Shown here piece after piece: positions 31,064 to 40,495 of a stretch of 58,987 bases of DNA. The notes below the pieces were generated by a model. The model searched no databases and was not told the origin of the DNA. It saw only the letters and a list, made by a program, of their open reading frames with translations. Each line of letters opens with the position of its first letter. Within the stretch, counting starts at the first letter, position 1. The DNA is taken from NCBI GenBank assembly GCA_017307355.1, contig JAFKFG010000021.1, forward strand, positions 1 to 58,987, read 5' to 3'. A program made the translations under genes and the position numbers. Source of the stretch: Alphaproteobacteria bacterium (GTDB lineage Bacteria; Pseudomonadota; Alphaproteobacteria; Micropepsales; Micropepsaceae).

Positions 31064-33688
31064 ATGCCTACCGCCCCGACCATCCCCGTTATCGAGCGCA
31101 TTGTCGCCTTCTGCTGCCGCTGGCCCGCGCTGGTGACCCTTGCGGCCATCCTCCTGACCGTGGCGGCGGGCGCCTACACCAACGCCCATTTCGCCATGAA
31201 CACCGACAGCCAGAAGCTGATTTCGGCCGAGGTCAATTGGCGCAAGCGGGAGATCCAGTTCGACAAGCTCTTCCCGCAGCAATCCAACCTCATCCTGGTG
31301 GTGATCGACGGCAGGACGCCGGAACTGGCCGAAGCCGCCGCGTCCTCGCTGACCGCGCGCCTGAACCAGGACAAGAAACTCTTTTCCGATGTCCGCCGTC
31401 CCGATGGCGGGGACTTCTTCAATCACAACGGCCTGCTCTTCCTGCCGGTGAAGGATGTGGAAGCGACCACCCAGCAATTGTTCAAGGCGCAGCCATTCCT
31501 GGGGGCACTGGCGTCCGACCCGTCCTTGCGCGGGGTGATGGACAGTTTGGCGACGGTGCTGCTGGGCGTATCCCAGGGCCAAGCCAAATTATCGGATATT
31601 GATGTCCCCATGACCCGGCTGGGTCAGACTTTTGGCGCCGCCGCGCAAGGCCGGACCGATTATCTTTCCTGGCGCGCCTTGGTGACGGGCAGCGCGCCCC
31701 GCCCCGAAGAGCTTCGCCGCTTCATCGAAGTGAAGCCGGTTCTGGATTTCGAGGCCCTGGAGCCGGGTGCCCGCGCCAGCACCGCGATCCGTGCCGCCGC
31801 CCGCGATCTGGGATTGACCCAGGACCATGGCGTGCAGATTCGCCTGACCGGCGACGTGCCCTTGTCGGACGAGGAATTCGCCACCCTCACCGATCGCGTC
31901 TGGTTCATGGCGGCGGCGATGATGGCGGGCGTGCTGGCGACATTGTGGCTGGCACTGCGCTCCTTCAAGATCATTCTTGCCATCCTGGCGACCTTGGTGG
32001 TGGGGCTGGCGTTGACCATGGGCATGGCCCTGATCTTCATCGGCGTGTTCAACATCATTTCCATCGCCTTCATCGCCCTGTTCGTGGGGCTGGGAGTGGA
32101 TTTCGGCATTCAATTCTCGGTGCGCTACCGCGCCGAGCGGTTTCACCATCCCGATCTTTCCAAAGCTTTGTGCCACACCGGCCGCAGCGTGGGCTTGCCG
32201 CTGGCGCTGGCGGCCGCCGCGACGGCGGTGGGCTTCTTCTCGTTTCTTCCCACCAACTATACCGGCGTCGCGGAGTTGGGCTTTGTCGCCGGCATCGGCA
32301 TGGTCGTGGCCTTTCTGGTTTCCATCACCTTGCTGCCCGCGCTCCTGATGCTGCTGAGGCCCAAAGGCGAGGCCGAGGATGTCGGTTTCCATTCGCTGGC
32401 GGTGGTGGACGATTTCATGACCCGTCATCGCCGCACGGTGCTCAGGATCGCGGCGGGCGCCGGCCTGATCTGCTTGATGCTCACTGTCTTCCTGCGGTTC
32501 GATTCCAATCCCCTGGATCTGCGTAGTCCTAAAGTGGAATCGGTTTCGACCCTGTTCGACCTGATGAAGAACCCGCAGACCTCGCCCAACACCATCAACG
32601 CCACCGCCCCCTCGCCCGCCGCCGCGGACGCGTTGAGCACTCGCCTGTCCCGGCTGCCGGAAGTGGCGCAGACCCTGACCCTGTCCAGCTTCGTGCCGGA
32701 GGATCAGGATCAGAAGCTGGCGCTGCTCGCGGACGCCAACGGATTGCTCGATTCCACCCTCAATCCGTTCGAGGTGAAGCCCGATCCCAGCGATGCGGAC
32801 GTCGTGGCCAGCTTCAAGGACACTGCCGCCAAATTGCGCGATGCCGCCAAGGATCAAAGCGACGCCCCGGCATCCCATGCCCGCACCCTGGCGGCCGCCC
32901 TGGACACCCTGGCGAACGGCGCGCCGGAAAACCGCGCCCGCGCCACCGAAGCCCTGGTGCCAGGTCTCAAGACCATGCTCCGGCAATTGTCCGAGGCGCT
33001 GACCCCGACACATGTCACCCTGGACACGATGCCGGGCGAGATGCGCGCGGAATGGATCGCGCCCAATGGCACCGCCCGGGTTCAGGTCTTCCCCAAGGAC
33101 ACCAGCAACGATCCCAGGCGCCTGTCGGAATTCAGCAATGCGGTACTCAAGGTCGCGCCCAACGCCACCGGCGCGCCGATCTCGATCCGCGAATCCGGCC
33201 GCACCATCGTACGGGCCTTTGTCTGGGCGGGAGTACTGTCTTTCATCACCATCGTGATCCTCCTGATCGCGGTGCTGCGCCGGACCGCCGATGTGCTGAT
33301 GACCCTGGTGCCGCTGATCCTGGCGGGCCTTCTGACCGTGGGAAGCTGTGTGCTGCTGGATCTGCAGCTCAACTTCGCCAACATCATCGCGCTGCCGTTG
33401 CTGCTCGGCATCGGCGTCGCCTTCAACATCTATTTCGTGGTCGCCTGGCGGGCGGGCGCGAAGAATCTCCTGCAATCCAGCCTGACGCGGGCAGTGATCT
33501 TCAGCGCCGCCACCACCGCATCCGGCTTCGGCACGCTCTGGCTGTCGCGCCATCCGGGCACCGCCAGCATGGGCGAATTGCTGATGATCTCGCTGTTCTG
33601 GACCTTGATTTCGACCCTCTTCGTCAGCCCCGCGCTCCTAGGCCCCCCGCCCGCGCGCGAACACCGTGCTCACGAAAAGTTGATTTGA
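31064..33688 (+). CDS. hpnN: hopanoid transporter HpnN, RND (MMPL) family
   Basis: An 874-residue inner membrane protein with twelve predicted spans in two halves: one span near residue 25, a large periplasmic loop, spans around 280-430, a second loop, and spans near 715-860. HpnN moves hopanoids toward the outer membrane in Rhodopseudomonas palustris. The residues AFIALFVGLGVDFGIQFSVR are typical of the family. ATG at 31064 or GTG at 31058 could be the start. It follows mlaA and converges on hpnM across two repeat copies that face each other. Confidence 0.92.
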   Translation: MPTAPTIPVIERIVAFCCRWPALVTLAAILLTVAAGAYTNAHFAMNTDSQKLISAEVNWRKREIQFDKLFPQQSNLILVVIDGRTPELAEAAASSLTARLNQDKKLFSDVRRPDGGDFFNHNGLLFLPVKDVEATTQQLFKAQPFLGALASDPSLRGVMDSLATVLLGVSQGQAKLSDIDVPMTRLGQTFGAAAQGRTDYLSWRALVTGSAPRPEELRRFIEVKPVLDFEALEPGARASTAIRAAARDLGLTQDHGVQIRLTGDVPLSDEEFATLTDRVWFMAAAMMAGVLATLWLALRSFKIILAILATLVVGLALTMGMALIFIGVFNIISIAFIALFVGLGVDFGIQFSVRYRAERFHHPDLSKALCHTGRSVGLPLALAAAATAVGFFSFLPTNYTGVAELGFVAGIGMVVAFLVSITLLPALLMLLRPKGEAEDVGFHSLAVVDDFMTRHRRTVLRIAAGAGLICLMLTVFLRFDSNPLDLRSPKVESVSTLFDLMKNPQTSPNTINATAPSPAAADALSTRLSRLPEVAQTLTLSSFVPEDQDQKLALLADANGLLDSTLNPFEVKPDPSDADVVASFKDTAAKLRDAAKDQSDAPASHARTLAAALDTLANGAPENRARATEALVPGLKTMLRQLSEALTPTHVTLDTMPGEMRAEWIAPNGTARVQVFPKDTSNDPRRLSEFSNAVLKVAPNATGAPISIRESGRTIVRAFVWAGVLSFITIVILLIAVLRRTADVLMTLVPLILAGLLTVGSCVLLDLQLNFANIIALPLLLGIGVAFNIYFVVAWRAGAKNLLQSSLTRAVIFSAATTASGFGTLWLSRHPGTASMGELLMISLFWTLISTLFVSPALLGPPPAREHRAHEKLI

Positions 33689-33691
33689 TTA

Positions 33692-33768
33692 CCCCCTTCG
33701 GCCTTCGCACCTGATCGGTGCTACGGCCACCTCCCCCGCCAGCGCGCTAACGCGCGCGCAGGGGAGGC
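33692..33768 (+). repeat. diverged two-hairpin 3'-end repeat behind hpnN
   Basis: Begins CCCCCTTCGGCC four bases after the hpnN stop. It keeps the layout of the family, a first hairpin (GCACCTGATCGGTGC core) then CCTCCCCCGCC paired with GGGGAGG, but the sequence differs from the other copies. Confidence 0.6.
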
Positions 33769-33825
33769 GGACCTGGGAATGCTGCAACAAGCGCTAGATC
33801 GTCTTGGCCGGGAATTTCTTCCCCC

Positions 33826-33892
33826 GCGCGGCAAAGCCGCTGGCGGGGGAAGATGTCTTCTGAGGGTTTATCCCGAAGAAGACAGATGGGGG
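33826..33892 (-). repeat. two-hairpin 3'-end repeat, copy behind hpnM
   Basis: On the minus strand it begins CCCCCATCTGTCTTCTTCGG five bases after the hpnM stop, nearly identical to the rpoH copy, and ends GCGGGGGAAGAAA. It faces the hpnN copy tail to tail. Confidence 0.8.
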
Positions 33893-33896
33893 TCAA

Positions 33897-34502
33897 CTAA
33901 CCAAGTGTCTGGTCAGCCAAGGCGTTAATTTTTTTTGCCAACCCTTGTGGACCAGACGCTTGGAGAGTCGCGCCGAAATCGGAACGCTTCTGCGCCAGTT
34001 GGCTGATATTGCCGTTCAGATAGACATCGACGATTTTCCAGCTGCCGCCGGCATCGTGAACGCGATAATTGAAGGGGATGGCGGCGCCGCTGGCCGGCTT
34101 GAGCGTGCTTTTGACGAATTTGTTGCCACTGCGCTCCGTCACCGTGGGATCAACAGTGAATTTCTCGCCGCCGAAGCTGTCGAAATTGCTGGCATAATTG
34201 GCGACGGTCATGCGCTCGAACGCATCGATGAGCGCTTTCTGATCGGCAGGCGCGATCGACGACCAGCTCGGTCCCACCGACAGGGCTGTCATGCCGGCCA
34301 GATCGAAATCCTGTTCCACCACCGGCTTCAGCTTTTCATAGCGGCTCTTGGCCGTGCCGCCGGACTTCATACTGGCCACCAGCGCGTCATAGAAATTCTG
34401 CACGGCAGCGGCGGCCGGATCGGCGCCTTGCGCCCGCGCCGGCACGGAAGCGGCGAACACCAGAAGAACCAGGGAAAGAATCTGCGCAATACGGTTGGTC
34501 AT
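33897..34502 (-). CDS. hpnM: HpnM, MlaC-like periplasmic lipid-binding protein
   Basis: A 201-residue secreted protein with a signal peptide (SLVLLVFAASVPARAQG). It belongs to the MlaC/Ttg2D fold: AVQNFYDALVASMKSGG, KLKPVVEQDFDLAGMTALSV, FERMTVANYASNFDSF and WKIVDVYLNGNISQLAQKRS. MlaC carries phospholipids across the periplasm; HpnM is found with hopanoid genes and a hopanoid carrier role is an inference. The ATG at 34502 is the one that gives the signal peptide. It is 129 bases behind ispA on the same strand. Confidence 0.88.
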   Translation of the reverse strand: MTNRIAQILSLVLLVFAASVPARAQGADPAAAAVQNFYDALVASMKSGGTAKSRYEKLKPVVEQDFDLAGMTALSVGPSWSSIAPADQKALIDAFERMTVANYASNFDSFGGEKFTVDPTVTERSGNKFVKSTLKPASGAAIPFNYRVHDAGGSWKIVDVYLNGNISQLAQKRSDFGATLQASGPQGLAKKINALADQTLG

Positions 34503-34631
34503 CAATGCCTCGTCGAAATCGCGTGAGCCTCGTGCCCTAAAACGCACGAAGGGGCGAATATGCTGCGCCATTTTGGCGAAAATCCGGTAAAAAACGGCCC
34601 CTCGCAAGACCGGCCGCCACGGTGAAGCGCG

Positions 34632-35570
34632 TCAGGATTCGCGGTCCAGCAGGAAAAGCGGCAGGCCCGAAAGCTCGGGCGAGCGTTCGGCATGCGCGCC
34701 CAGGGCCGCGATGGCGGCGCGGGCGCGGCGCTCGGCTTCGGCACGGGCCCCCTCGACCCCGAGCAAAGTGACCAAGGTGGCCTTGCCCATATCGGCATCC
34801 TTGCCCACCGCCTTGCCGGTTTTCTCGGCGGTCGAGGTCACGTCCAGAAGATCGTCGGTGATCTGGAACACCACGCCCATCTCGCGGGCATAGGCCCGAA
34901 GACGCGCGCGGTCCTCCGCCGAGGCGCGGCCCAGAATGGGTCCGGCTTCGCAGGAGAATTCGAACAGCTGGCCGGTCTTCAGCCGCTGCAGGTTGATTAC
35001 ATCTTCCAGGCCGAAACTCTCTTCCGCCAGCATGTCGATCACCTGGCCGCCGATCATGCCGTCATGGCCCGCCGCTTCCGCCAGGCGCGCAACGAGCGCG
35101 ATCCGCACATCGGCATCGGGATGGGTTTTGGCGTCGGCCAGAATTTCGAAAGCGATGGTGAGGAGCGCATCGCCCGCCAGGACCGCCGTCATCTCGTCGA
35201 ACGCGATATGGGTGGTGGGACGTCCCCGCCGGAGGTCGTCATCGTCCATGCAGGGCAGATCGTCATGCACCAGCGAATAGGTATGCAGCACTTCGATGGC
35301 AGACCCGGCCCGCAGGCTCTGGGCATCGTCCACCCCGAACAGCCGGGCCGAGTGCAGGACCAGGAACGGGCGCAAGCGCTTGCCGCCCGCGAAGGTGGCG
35401 TAGCGCATGGCCTCCTGGACCCGGCCTTGGGGGCCGTGCGGCCGGGGCAGCACCGTCTCCAGCACCGAATCGACCGCCGCGGCACTGGCGGCTATGGCGC
35501 CCCGCAAGGCAGCCAGGGAAGCCTTCAGCGAGGCCTTGTCGAGATCCTTGGTCGTGTCCATGTTCCCCAT
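34632..35570 (-). CDS. ispA: polyprenyl (farnesyl) diphosphate synthase
   Basis: A 312-residue trans-isoprenyl diphosphate synthase. First Asp-rich motif: LVHDDLPCMDDDDLRRGRPT; second: VFQITDDLLDVT; also GGKRLRPFLVLHSARLFG and KTGQLFEFSCEAG. The residues before the first motif favour a short-chain product, so farnesyl diphosphate for squalene synthesis is likely, but geranylgeranyl cannot be excluded. ATG at 35570 or 35561 could start translation. It faces ispH head to head over about 250 bases. Confidence 0.92.
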   Translation of the reverse strand: MGNMDTTKDLDKASLKASLAALRGAIAASAAAVDSVLETVLPRPHGPQGRVQEAMRYATFAGGKRLRPFLVLHSARLFGVDDAQSLRAGSAIEVLHTYSLVHDDLPCMDDDDLRRGRPTTHIAFDEMTAVLAGDALLTIAFEILADAKTHPDADVRIALVARLAEAAGHDGMIGGQVIDMLAEESFGLEDVINLQRLKTGQLFEFSCEAGPILGRASAEDRARLRAYAREMGVVFQITDDLLDVTSTAEKTGKAVGKDADMGKATLVTLLGVEGARAEAERRARAAIAALGAHAERSPELSGLPLFLLDRES

Positions 35571-35823
35571 GCGATGCCCTATGGCTGGCTTAGGCCCCGG
35601 AATCCAGCCTCATCCGGCCTTCGCCCCCAGGATGCGACAATCTGGTCGCTCCGCAAGGGCAGGCAAAAAAGCTGGGGTTCCAACCCCATGGCCGAAGGGG
35701 TTGATTTCGGCCCCCCCGATGCGGGAAACTGGCTTTTGTTGCGTTGCGGTCGTGCCCTGACATGGCGTCCGGCCACTGGGGTCCGCGGCGCAAAGCCGGC
35801 GCCTGCGGCACGAAGGAAGAAAA
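35571..35823. other. divergent intergenic region ispA-ispH
   Basis: About 250 bases with no gene. AACCCC and GGGGTT arms near 35682-35702 could form a small hairpin. I see no clear promoter consensus or operator, though both divergent genes must be transcribed from here. Confidence 0.4.
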
Positions 35824-36747
35824 ATGCGAGTCATTCTTGCCCAACCACGCGGCTTCTGCGCAGGCGTGGTGCGTGCCATCGATATCGTGGAAAAGGCGCT
35901 CGATAAATATGGCGAGCCCGTCTATGTGCGCCACGAAATCGTGCACAACAAGCATGTGGTCGATACCCTGAAGAGCAAAGGCGCGCGCTTCGTCGAAGAA
36001 CTCGATGAAGTCCCCGAAGGCGCCGTCACCGTGTTCAGCGCCCATGGCGTGCCCCAGTCGGTGGTCAAGACCGCCGCCGCGCGCGGCCTGCCGGTGCTGG
36101 ACGCTACCTGCCCGCTGGTTTCCAAGGTGCACAATCAGGGCAAGCGTTACGTCGCGCACGGCCGCACATTGATTTTGATCGGCCATGCCGGTCATCCGGA
36201 AGTCGAAGGCACGATGGGCCAGGTCGGCGCGCCGGTGCATCTGGTCCAGTCCGAAGCGGATGTGGACACGCTGCCGCTGCCGGTCGATCAGCCGGTCGCC
36301 TATATCACCCAGACCACGCTGTCGATCGACGATACCAAGGGCATCATCGTGGCCCTGAAGAACCGCTTCCGCGACATCGTGGGGCCCGAAACCAGCGACA
36401 TTTGCTACGCCACTCAGAACCGCCAGACCTCCGTGCGCGAACTGGCCAAGGTCGCCGATGTGATCCTGGTGGTGGGCGCCAAGAACAGCTCCAACTCCAA
36501 CCGCCTGCGCGAGATCGGCATCGAGGAAGGCATTCCCAGCTACCTGATCGCCGACGGCAGCGAGCTCAAGCCCGAATGGGTGCGCGGCATGAAGGTGGTG
36601 GGACTGACCGCCGGGGCCTCCGCGCCCGAAGAATTGGTGCGCCATGTCATCGAGGCGCTTTCCGAAATCGAGGACGTCGAAGTCGAACAGATGGACGGCA
36701 AGAAGGAACATATCGAGTTCCGCCTGCCGGCCGAATTGAGGGCTTAA
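35824..36747 (+). CDS. ispH: 4-hydroxy-3-methylbut-2-enyl diphosphate reductase
   Basis: A 307-residue iron-sulfur enzyme, last step of the MEP isoprenoid pathway. The three cluster cysteines lie in [13 protein letters not shown] (C13 region), [12 protein letters not shown] and [25 protein letters not shown] and TQTTLS and the [10 protein letters not shown] substrate motif are all present. GAAGGAAGAAAA precedes the ATG. It sits four bases before hpnH, so isoprenoid supply and hopanoid tailoring are coupled in one operon. Confidence 0.95.
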   Translation: MRVILAQPRGFCAGVVRAIDIVEKALDKYGEPVYVRHEIVHNKHVVDTLKSKGARFVEELDEVPEGAVTVFSAHGVPQSVVKTAAARGLPVLDATCPLVSKVHNQGKRYVAHGRTLILIGHAGHPEVEGTMGQVGAPVHLVQSEADVDTLPLPVDQPVAYITQTTLSIDDTKGIIVALKNRFRDIVGPETSDICYATQNRQTSVRELAKVADVILVVGAKNSSNSNRLREIGIEEGIPSYLIADGSELKPEWVRGMKVVGLTAGASAPEELVRHVIEALSEIEDVEVEQMDGKKEHIEFRLPAELRA

Positions 36748-36751
36748 AGCC

Positions 36752-37897
36752 ATGGGTCTTCCGATAAGACAGGCCGCCAAGATCGGCGCCTATGTGATGA
36801 AGAAGCATCTGTCCGGCGGCAAATATCCGCTGGTGCTGATGCTGGAGCCGCTGTTCCGCTGCAACCTGGCCTGTGCCGGTTGCGGCAAGATCGATTATCC
36901 GGACGAGATCCTCAATCAACGCCTGTCCTATCAGCAATGCATGGACGCGATCGAGGAATGCGGCGCACCCGCCGTCTCCATCGCCGGCGGCGAGCCCCTG
37001 CTCCACCGCGACATGCCCAAGATTGTCCAGGGCTATCTGGAACGCGACAAGTTCGTGATCCTTTGCACCAACGCGCTGCTGCTGGCCAAGAAGATCGACC
37101 AGTACAAGCCCGATCCCAACTTCACCTGGTCGATCCATCTGGACGGCGACAAGGCGATGCACGACAAGTCGGTCTGCCTGGACGGCACCTATGAAAAGGC
37201 CGTGGCCGCCATCAAGCTGGCCAAGTCCAAGGGCTTCCGCACCCAGATCAACTGCACCCTGTTCGACGGCACCGATCCGGAACGCACCGCCAAATTCTTC
37301 GACGAAATGATGGCGATGGACCTGGACGGCATCACGGTTTCGCCCGGCTATGCCTATGAGCGCGCGCCCGACCAGCAGCACTTCCTCAACCGCGAACGCA
37401 CCAAGACGATGTTCCGCGAGATCCTGGCGCGGGGCAATGGCGGCAAGAATTGGGAGTTCACCAACTCGTCCCTGTTCATGGATTTCCTGGCCGGCAATCA
37501 GACCTATGAATGCACGCCCTGGTCGATGCCGCTGCTCACCGTGTTCGGCTGGCAGAAGCCCTGCTACCTGCTCGGCGAAGGCTATGTGAAGACCTTCAAG
37601 GAGCTGATGGAAGGCACCGAGTGGGAAAAGTATGGCGTCGGCAAGTATGAGAAGTGTGCCAATTGCATGGTCCATTGCGGCTTCGAAGGCACCGCCGCCA
37701 CCGACGCGATCAAGCATCCGCTGAAGATGCTGCCGATCCTGATGCGCGGCATCAAGACCGACGGCCCGATGGCGCCCGATATCGATCTGTCACATCAGCG
37801 CCCGGCGGAGTTCGTGTTCTCCCGCCATGTCGAGCACAAGATGTCACAGATCAAGGCCGGCAAGTCCGACACCACAGAGGCCGCGGCAGCGGAGTAA
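36752..37897 (+). CDS. hpnH: adenosyl-hopene transferase HpnH (radical SAM)
   Basis: A 381-residue radical SAM enzyme that adds 5'-deoxyadenosine to hopene (diploptene), the first step of side-chain building. The cluster motif is CNLACAGCGKIDYP near residue 37, followed by SIAGGEPLLHRD and a C-terminal part with several cysteines (YEKCANCMVHCGFEGTAA), a SPASM-like feature seen in HpnH. It starts four bases after ispH. Its last 54 bases overlap the end of hpnG on the opposite strand. Confidence 0.95.
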   Translation: MGLPIRQAAKIGAYVMKKHLSGGKYPLVLMLEPLFRCNLACAGCGKIDYPDEILNQRLSYQQCMDAIEECGAPAVSIAGGEPLLHRDMPKIVQGYLERDKFVILCTNALLLAKKIDQYKPDPNFTWSIHLDGDKAMHDKSVCLDGTYEKAVAAIKLAKSKGFRTQINCTLFDGTDPERTAKFFDEMMAMDLDGITVSPGYAYERAPDQQHFLNRERTKTMFREILARGNGGKNWEFTNSSLFMDFLAGNQTYECTPWSMPLLTVFGWQKPCYLLGEGYVKTFKELMEGTEWEKYGVGKYEKCANCMVHCGFEGTAATDAIKHPLKMLPILMRGIKTDGPMAPDIDLSHQRPAEFVFSRHVEHKMSQIKAGKSDTTEAAAAE

Positions 37898-38536
37898 TTG
37901 CTTGAACGCCCGCCCCGATGTCCGGGCGGTGCGGATCAGGGCCGGTATCTGCAACGGATTGGCCAATAGCGAACCCAGCACGCGCCCCAGCGCGATGCCT
38001 CCGTCCGGCTTCATCGCCACCAGGGCGGCGTCGGGCAGCACATGGCGCGCATCGTCGGAGATCACCCTCAGCACCGCGAAAGGCAGCTTGCGCGCGGCCG
38101 CGAAGCGGCCCGCCACGGCGCTTTCCATATCCACCGCCAGCGCGCCCGTGGCGGCGAACAGCGCGGCCTTGGCCTCTTCATCCTCCAGGATCGTATCGCT
38201 GGCGGCGACCGGTCCCTGAAATGCGCCATTGAGCTTGGCGGTCAGCGCGATGCGCCAGCGCTCGTCGCAATGGATCGCATCCGGACTTTTGGAGCGGGCG
38301 CCAAGATGCGCGTGAACGATCTGAACGCTCTCCCCAACCACGATATCGCCGGCCTTCAGAAGCGGCGACAGGCCGCCGCCCAGGCCGAAGGAAATCACGC
38401 CTTTTATATCGCCATGCAGCGCATCGAGTTTGGCCGCCAGGCCAGCGGCATTGCCGCCGCCCGCAACCGCCACCACGCCTGGCCCGCCCGCGATCTCGGC
38501 TTCGCGCTTCAGACCCGTGACGGCGAGAATGGTCAC
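37844..38536 (-). CDS. hpnG: hopanoid phosphorylase HpnG
   Basis: A 230-residue member of the nucleoside phosphorylase fold. HpnG removes adenine from adenosylhopane to give phosphoribosyl/ribosyl hopane. Family signs: GVISFGLGGGLSPLLKAGDI, ASDTILEDEEAKAAL and ALAVDMESAVAGRFA. It is the last gene of the long minus-strand hopanoid operon, 13 bases behind shc. Its C-terminal tail, beyond about residue 212, is the part that overlaps hpnH and looks poorly conserved. Confidence 0.9.
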   Translation of the reverse strand: MTILAVTGLKREAEIAGGPGVVAVAGGGNAAGLAAKLDALHGDIKGVISFGLGGGLSPLLKAGDIVVGESVQIVHAHLGARSKSPDAIHCDERWRIALTAKLNGAFQGPVAASDTILEDEEAKAALFAATGALAVDMESAVAGRFAAARKLPFAVLRVISDDARHVLPDAALVAMKPDGGIALGRVLGSLLANPLQIPALIRTARTSGRAFKQLLRCRGLCGVGLAGLDL

Positions 38537-38549
38537 GCGTGAATGATCC

Positions 38550-40487
38550 TCAAAGCCCCGCCTCGACGCGGCGGGAATTGCCTGTCTTGAGGTTGCGGTA
38601 ACGGGCCAGCGCCCAGAGCGGGAAGAATTTCGGATAGCCGTGATAGTTGAGATAGAAGACGCGCGGGAACCCGCCGCCGGTGTAATGCGACTGGGTCCAT
38701 AATCCGTCGTCGCCCTGGGTACGTTTAAGATACGCGATACCCCGCGCCACGGCGGGATGATCCACTTGCCCGACCGCCATCAAGCCCAGCAGCGCCCAGG
38801 CGGTCTGGGATGCGGTGGACGGCGCGGGCTCATAGCCTTTGTAATCCAGCTTGTAGCTGTCGCAATTCTCACCCCAGCCGCCATCCGGATTCTGGATCTG
38901 GACCAGCCAGTCGGCGGCGCGGCGCATGGCACTGTCGTCGAGCGCAAGGCCCGCCGCGTTCAGCCCCGCCAGGGCCGACCAGGTGCCGTAAATGTAATTG
39001 ACGCCCCAGCGGCCGAACCAGGAACCGTCCGCCATCTGCGTCTTGCGCAGATAGGCGACGCCCGCATCCAGGCGGGCCGGATCGCCGCCCAGTTGTGCGA
39101 TCATGCCGACGCAGCGGCCGGAGACATCTTCGGTGGGCGGATCCAGCAGCGCGCCATGATCGGCGAAGGGAATGTTATTGAGATAGTAATAGGAATTGTC
39201 GGCATCGAAGGCGCCCCAGCCGCCATCGCGGCTCTGCAAGCCATCGACCCATTCGGCGCCGCGCGCGATTTCTGTTTTATATTGCTGCGAGACGCCGGAC
39301 TCGGCGGCGCGGTCCATTGCCATCACCACCACCGCGGTATCGTCGAGATCGGGATAATAATCGTTACGATACTGGAAGGCCCAACCGCCCGGACGCACGT
39401 CGGGCTTTTCGTCCGCCCAGTCGCCTTTGACGTCCAGCACCTGCAGCGGCGCCAGCCATTCCAGCCCGCGCGCGGCCGCCGCTTCCGCCTTGGCGTCCTT
39501 GGTTTCGAGCAGCGCATGGGCCACCAGCGCGGTGTCCCACACCGGCGACACGCAGGGCTGGCAATAGGCTTCGTGATCCTTGATCACCAGCAGCTTCTCG
39601 ACCGAGGTGCGAGCGATGGCGCGGTCGGGATGCGAGGGCGGATAACCCAGCGTGTCAAACATCATCACACTGTTGGCCATGGCGGGATAGATCGCGCCCA
39701 AGCCATCCTCGCCGTTCAGGCGCTCCGTGGTCCAGGTCCGGCACCTTTCGATGGCGCGCGCGCGCAGGCCCTTGGGCCAGAAGGGCTCGAAACGCTTCAG
39801 ACACCAGTCCAGCGCGCCGAAGAAAGCCGACCAGCCCGCGCTTTGATGCGGCGCGCGGGGACTTGCCGCCGGCACGCCGGGCACGAACAATTCCGCCACA
39901 TGCACGCCGCGCGGATTGCGCGCCAAGGGACGCTTCGCCGCCAGCACCAGCAAGGGCACGATCACGGTGCGCGCCCAGTAGCTCATCTTCGACAGATGGA
40001 TGGGGAACCAGCGCGGCAGCAAAATCAGTTCCACCGGCACGGTGGGGACATTCGCCCAGCTGGTTTCGCCATAAAGCGCGAGGAGGATGCGGGTGAAGAC
40101 GTTGGCCTTGATCGCCCCGCCCCGGTCATGGATCGCCTCGCGCGCCCGCTTCATGTGCGGCGCCTCGATATCGTCGCCGATCATCTTCAGCGCGAAATAG
40201 GCTTTCACCGTGGCGGAGATGTCAAAGGCGCCTTCATGATAGAGCGGCCAGCCGCCATGCGCGCCCTGGATGCGGCGCAGATAGACGCCGATCTTGCGCT
40301 CCAGTTCCAGGTTCGGGGTTTCGGCCAGATAATGCACCAGAAGTACATATTCGGCCGGGATAGTGGCGTCGGCTTCCAACTCATAGACCCAGTGCCCGTC
40401 CGGCCGCTGCTGGGCCAGGATGGCGTCGGTGGCGGCGCGGATGGCGCCTTCCACTTCGGCAAAGTTCGTGGGAGCGAGCTGGTTCAT
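38550..40487 (-). CDS. shc: squalene-hopene cyclase
   Basis: A 645-residue enzyme that cyclises squalene to hopene, the core of the pathway. The acid motif DLDDTA is at about D380-D383, and several QW repeats (for example QSRDGGWGAFD, QNPDGGWGENCDSY, DDGLWTQSHYTGGGFP) are present. It acts at the inner membrane. The ATG at 40487 (MNQLAPTNF) is the start of the family part; the frame is open further up but is antisense-like within hpnE coding. It lies 8 bases behind hpnE. Confidence 0.96.
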   Translation of the reverse strand: MNQLAPTNFAEVEGAIRAATDAILAQQRPDGHWVYELEADATIPAEYVLLVHYLAETPNLELERKIGVYLRRIQGAHGGWPLYHEGAFDISATVKAYFALKMIGDDIEAPHMKRAREAIHDRGGAIKANVFTRILLALYGETSWANVPTVPVELILLPRWFPIHLSKMSYWARTVIVPLLVLAAKRPLARNPRGVHVAELFVPGVPAASPRAPHQSAGWSAFFGALDWCLKRFEPFWPKGLRARAIERCRTWTTERLNGEDGLGAIYPAMANSVMMFDTLGYPPSHPDRAIARTSVEKLLVIKDHEAYCQPCVSPVWDTALVAHALLETKDAKAEAAAARGLEWLAPLQVLDVKGDWADEKPDVRPGGWAFQYRNDYYPDLDDTAVVVMAMDRAAESGVSQQYKTEIARGAEWVDGLQSRDGGWGAFDADNSYYYLNNIPFADHGALLDPPTEDVSGRCVGMIAQLGGDPARLDAGVAYLRKTQMADGSWFGRWGVNYIYGTWSALAGLNAAGLALDDSAMRRAADWLVQIQNPDGGWGENCDSYKLDYKGYEPAPSTASQTAWALLGLMAVGQVDHPAVARGIAYLKRTQGDDGLWTQSHYTGGGFPRVFYLNYHGYPKFFPLWALARYRNLKTGNSRRVEAGL

Positions 40488-40495
40488 TGGCGCAA

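Noticed and set aside
31589..33553. A 654-codon open frame antisense to hpnN
   Set aside because: Same cause as at serA; the translated sequence is low-complexity Gln/His/Gly/Arg and hpnN on the other strand is unmistakable.
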